Of a stretch of 64,000 bases of DNA, positions 61,036 to 64,000 are shown in pieces. Source of the stretch: Candidatus Omnitrophota bacterium. GTDB taxonomy: Bacteria > Hinthialibacterota > Hinthialibacteria > Hinthialibacterales > JAKPRU01. The DNA lies in NCBI GenBank assembly GCA_029570205.1, contig JAKQSI010000034.1, positions 54,716 to 118,715 on the forward strand, written 5' to 3'. A program made the position numbers and the translations under genes. The notes below the pieces were generated by a model. The model saw nothing but the letters and a program-made list of their open reading frames with translations, was not told where the DNA came from and did no database searches. The stretch's first letter is position 1. Each line of letters starts with the position of its first letter.

Positions 61036-63900
61036 ATGCGAAATGCCCCGGCTTCATACATTCTTATTCCCATGATTCTTGCCGGTATTCCAATGCACAC
61101 CATGGGATCTCCAGCTCACCCATGCCTGTTCTTCTTGCAGAACGATCTACCTGCGATTCGCGCAAGAGCGGCTCGTACTGATCGGCCGGAATACCACCTG
61201 ATTGCAGATCGGATCATCCTGTCCGCTTCCGAATTGCTGAGTAGAGATATTCCCATCTACTCGACGCCCGGAGATTGGCCTCACCGCTATACCTGTGACG
61301 GGATCGGAGACGGTAATGACGATTACACGGACGGGTGCGGCGGATTCTTACTGTTTCAGGAAACACGTCCCGAGAGCCATATTTGCCCGCGATGCGGAAA
61401 ACTGTACCAGGGATCGCCATACAACGAGGCGTGGATCAGCCTTTACAATGATCAGGTCGCCACACACCTGCGTAATCTGGGGATGGCTTATTTGCTGACG
61501 GATGAGATCAGGTATGCAGAAAAGGCTGCCGAGATGTTCCGTCGGTATGCGCGGTTGTATCCCGCTCTGCCGTTGCACGACATCTACGGCGGACAACGAC
61601 ATACCGCGGCCCGGCTGTACGCACAAACATTGGATGAGGCTATTTGGGTATTGGAGATGCTGTGGGGGCTTGATGCGGTGTATGACTCGCCCGCATTTTC
61701 AGAAGAGGATCGACAAGTAGTCGAGTCGAATCTTCTTTGTCCGATTCTGGCAACACTCAGTCGAACGGACATCGGTTTCGGCAATTACCAGGCCTGGGTA
61801 ACTTCTGCCATCGGCGCTCTCGGTTACTTCGTTGGCGATGAGAATGCAATTCGGCAGGCCCTGGCTGGGCCGCTCGGCTATAACGAGACTCTTGAACATG
61901 GCTACGGCGAGGATGGTTTCAGCCTGGAAGGCTCGGTTGGTTATCACTATTACGGGCTGACCGGGCTGCTCTATCTTGGAAAAATCGCCGCGACAAACGG
62001 GGATACGCTGTGGAATGAGCGAATTCGACAGGTGTTATTCGCTCCGCTTTATTACATGGAACCGGATGGCTCGTTTCCCACTATGAACGATGCAGGCCCT
62101 GCGCACCTCGGTTCGTATATCCGCCTGTTCGAGGTTGCCAACACCCTGTCGGCGGATCCGCTTATCGACCGGATTCTGACACTGTACTACAACGACCTGG
62201 GATATTCCCGAAGTCATTATTCCGCGCTTTTTTCCGGCGCGGATTTCGATCCGTCCACAGGTGTCATTGATTTGGGGGATGTTTCATCGCCGTCCGGTAT
62301 TGCGGTGTTGCGGGGCGATGGTGAGGAAATGCCGTTGATGGTAATGATGGACCATGATGTCCATGGAGGCCGGCATGGGCATTACGATAAGCTGAATATC
62401 ATCCTGTATGGGCAGGGAAGGGAGCTGATCCCGGACTTGGGAACAGGCTCCTATGTCTCCAACCTGCTGGATGGCTGGCTCCGGAGAACGGTTGCACACA
62501 ATACGGTAGTCACAGGCGAGTTGGGGCAGGACTCAGGTAATGAAGCGATCAGCCCCCTCTCGTTTTCGCGAATGGAATTCTCTTCTGTTCAGGTGGTTTC
62601 CTCAAAGGCCGATGCGGGAGTGTATCCCGGCGAAGCGCAGGTGGAGCGAACAATTATTAAAGTAGAGGATGATTATCTGTTGATAATGGATCGGATCGAG
62701 AACGCCGTGCCGCCCGTTGATATTGTGTGGCATTCGCTCGGGCAATTCGAATGTCCGGCAGAATTCCCGGTCCACGAATCCGATTATTTGCAGAGGTGGA
62801 GTTGTTCGGGTAGCGGCTACCAATACCTTGTTCCGCCGTCTCTATATTCCGGACGGACAGCGGAGGATGTGTTGGAGATTCCGCTCCTGTCTTCGTTGTC
62901 ACAGATTGTCTGGCGCTTACCGCTTTCGCTTTCGGACAATATGGAGGACCTGACGCTATGGGACGGTGAATGCAGTCTCTCCGAGCGCCATACGCAGGGA
63001 GCCTCTTCTATCCGTTTCCTGGCAGTTCCTGACTGGACCGTTTCTATCGGGAAGGACATCTCTCATTTCGATATGGATCTTTCCTCGCTTGACATGCTTG
63101 GGTTCGACTATTTTCTTGACGGGGGGCAGGGGAATGAGTTCTGGGTAGTCATTCAGCATTTGCCGCAGTACAACCGAGCGGCCTGGAAGATCAACGATCT
63201 TTCGTCGGGGGTGTGGCATCATGCAGAAATTGACCTTGGTCGTCCCGATCTGATTCTGGGCGGGGCAGATCGACGGACACGGGTAGATTTCCTGGTCTCG
63301 GCGGCGGGAAACCCCGAAGATTCCTTTTTTGTGTACCTGGACAATCTTGTAGCCGAATCGGATGGAGTGCCGGAAGCCGCTCTGATGACGGGGCTGGCTG
63401 CGACCGTCATGGCGGATCCATTTGCGTCATTACTTCTTACGGATGGCCCGGGTGTTCGCTCGGATGAACGTCATGGGGTTCTCCTGGTGCGGGGGAGCGA
63501 TCCTGATGTTGCGGTTTTCACTATGCTGGAGGCATACCAACGATCTCCGAGGTGGATTTTCTCTACCGATTCCGACGAAATCATTTCCGCACGGTCAGGG
63601 GACACGGAGGATGTAGTTCAGATTGAGCCGGACCGGCGTTCGTACTTTCATGGGAGGACTATAGGCGGCGCACCGAGCCGGATTGTGTTGTTCAATGGTC
63701 AATCCGCCGAACTCGGGCCTGTGGCGGTGTCTTCTCCCGTGCCGTTCGATTTAGAATTGCAGGTCTCGTATTTCCTTTGGGGCGGTTATAGTATTTCATA
63801 TCGAACCGGTTCATTGGGGGATCGATTCTACTTGCGGTTAAAAGATGGTGGTCCCCATGATATACTAATCCAAACCATATATAGTAGGCATGTGGCTTGA
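61036..63900 (+). CDS. Heparinase II/III-family polysaccharide lyase
   Basis: About 954 residues from the ATG at 61036 (TTG at 61021 also open). Signal peptide SYILIPMILAGIPMHTMG. The N-terminal part is an alpha/alpha toroid with a zinc-like HICPRCGKLYQG segment and VATHLRNLGMAYLL, TLDEAIWVLEMLWGLDAVYD. The heparinase II/III beta-sandwich domain contains MMDHDVHGGRHGHYDKLNIILYG and GRELIPDLGTGSYVS, the His and Tyr-rich stretch with the catalytic-type residues, followed by RRTVAHNTVV. The C-terminus adds carbohydrate-binding-like modules. It would cleave uronate-containing polysaccharides such as heparin or alginate. Ends directly beside an IS630-type element. Confidence 0.85.
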   Translation: MRNAPASYILIPMILAGIPMHTMGSPAHPCLFFLQNDLPAIRARAARTDRPEYHLIADRIILSASELLSRDIPIYSTPGDWPHRYTCDGIGDGNDDYTDGCGGFLLFQETRPESHICPRCGKLYQGSPYNEAWISLYNDQVATHLRNLGMAYLLTDEIRYAEKAAEMFRRYARLYPALPLHDIYGGQRHTAARLYAQTLDEAIWVLEMLWGLDAVYDSPAFSEEDRQVVESNLLCPILATLSRTDIGFGNYQAWVTSAIGALGYFVGDENAIRQALAGPLGYNETLEHGYGEDGFSLEGSVGYHYYGLTGLLYLGKIAATNGDTLWNERIRQVLFAPLYYMEPDGSFPTMNDAGPAHLGSYIRLFEVANTLSADPLIDRILTLYYNDLGYSRSHYSALFSGADFDPSTGVIDLGDVSSPSGIAVLRGDGEEMPLMVMMDHDVHGGRHGHYDKLNIILYGQGRELIPDLGTGSYVSNLLDGWLRRTVAHNTVVTGELGQDSGNEAISPLSFSRMEFSSVQVVSSKADAGVYPGEAQVERTIIKVEDDYLLIMDRIENAVPPVDIVWHSLGQFECPAEFPVHESDYLQRWSCSGSGYQYLVPPSLYSGRTAEDVLEIPLLSSLSQIVWRLPLSLSDNMEDLTLWDGECSLSERHTQGASSIRFLAVPDWTVSIGKDISHFDMDLSSLDMLGFDYFLDGGQGNEFWVVIQHLPQYNRAAWKINDLSSGVWHHAEIDLGRPDLILGGADRRTRVDFLVSAAGNPEDSFFVYLDNLVAESDGVPEAALMTGLAATVMADPFASLLLTDGPGVRSDERHGVLLVRGSDPDVAVFTMLEAYQRSPRWIFSTDSDEIISARSGDTEDVVQIEPDRRSYFHGRTIGGAPSRIVLFNGQSAELGPVAVSSPVPFDLELQVSYFLWGGYSISYRTGSLGDRFYLRLKDGGPHDILIQTIYSRHVA

Positions 63901-63924
63901 CTAACGAATGGATTCGGGTAGAAT
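63897..63924 (+). promoter_or_regulatory. Putative promoter of the IS630-type transposase
   Basis: TTGACT and TAGAAT are 16 bases apart and lie nine bases ahead of the transposase start. Confidence 0.45.
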
Positions 63925-63932
63925 GTGTAATT

Positions 63933-64000
63933 ATGACAAAATCGGATGCACGTTCGCTGAGTCAAGAGAGTCAAGAGGACCTTCGGATGCGGGTGGTGCG
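63933..64000 (+). mobile_element. IS630-type transposase, first codons only
   Basis: From the ATG at 63933 the frame reads MTKSDARSLSQESQEDLRMR and continues past the window. IS630-family transposases begin with such a KxDxRxLSxExQExLRxRxV stretch leading into the N-terminal helix-turn-helix. The rest of the gene and both inverted repeats are outside or not identified. The element sits immediately behind the heparinase-like gene. Confidence 0.6.

Noticed and set aside
1-64000. CRISPR arrays, rRNA, tRNA genes, replication origin
   Set aside because: No regularly spaced direct repeats, no rRNA stretches, no tRNA T-loop/acceptor pattern and no DnaA-box cluster were recognised by eye; a tRNAscan/Infernal run would settle the RNA part.

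Overview
The window looks like a chromosomal segment of an uncultured, Gram-negative-type bacterium. The envelope genes (heptosyltransferase II, an LpxD-like acyltransferase, an O-antigen-ligase-like protein), dockerin-type repeats with Thr/Pro linkers, a Tat-exported Gfo/Idh oxidoreductase, a sialidase, a heparinase II/III-like protein and an SUMF1-type lipoprotein fit lineages such as Sumerlaeota, Hydrogenedentota or other PVC/FCB-adjacent candidate phyla. That placement is inference from gene content; no rRNA or tRNA gene was recognised and the taxon is not resolved.

Layout. 1-2.4 kb: minus-strand membrane/polysaccharide genes, the last one (an O-antigen-ligase-like protein) cut by the window edge. 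2.6-3.1 kb: an intact toxin-antitoxin pair. 3.1-7.1 kb: a B12-binding radical SAM enzyme, a double class III cyclase-like protein and a dipeptide/oligopeptide ABC ATPase. 7.4-10.8 kb: pheS-pheT. 11-13 kb: an RsbW-like kinase and an exported beta-propeller. 13.4-18.7 kb: a membrane protein, a BatA/VWA-type protein, a dockerin-repeat exported protein and waaF. 18.7-21.1 kb: a decayed ParE-type module, an L-fucose-isomerase-like enzyme and two HicB-like relics. 21.2-25.7 kb: an AT-richer three-gene cassette, HerA-type ATPase / NurA-type nuclease / DNA methyltransferase, translationally coupled and best read as a candidate defence or DNA-processing system. 26.1-32.3 kb: lpxD-like, murQ, rng and a radical SAM/DUF2344 gene, with a strongly structured candidate RNA between lpxD and murQ. 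32.6-36 kb: AAA ATPase plus a motor-less helicase-associated/WYL-like protein. 36-39.1 kb: exported protein and sialidase. 39.4-41.9 kb: STAS protein, then thrS under a convincing threonine T-box leader. 42-45.5 kb: oxidoreductase and CgeB-like glycosyltransferase. 45.6-46.6 kb: debris (truncated lipoprotein, IS1380-type fragment). 46.6-49.2 kb: PAS histidine kinase and sigma54 response regulator. 49.3-53 kb: etfB-etfA-acyl-CoA dehydrogenase. 53.2-63.9 kb: a run of large exported proteins ending with a heparinase-like lyase. 63.9-64 kb: the first codons of an IS630-type transposase.

How it works together. Housekeeping genes (pheST, thrS, murQ, rng, etf) alternate with envelope and glycan-turnover genes. 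Dead or dying toxin-antitoxin and IS fragments cluster next to the HerA-NurA-methylase cassette and at 45.6-46.2 kb, marking recombination junctions. Regulation visible in the sequence: a T-box on thrS, an intrinsic terminator in the leader of the 13.4 kb operon, a pseudoknot-like terminator RNA upstream of lpxD, and several operon-end hairpins.
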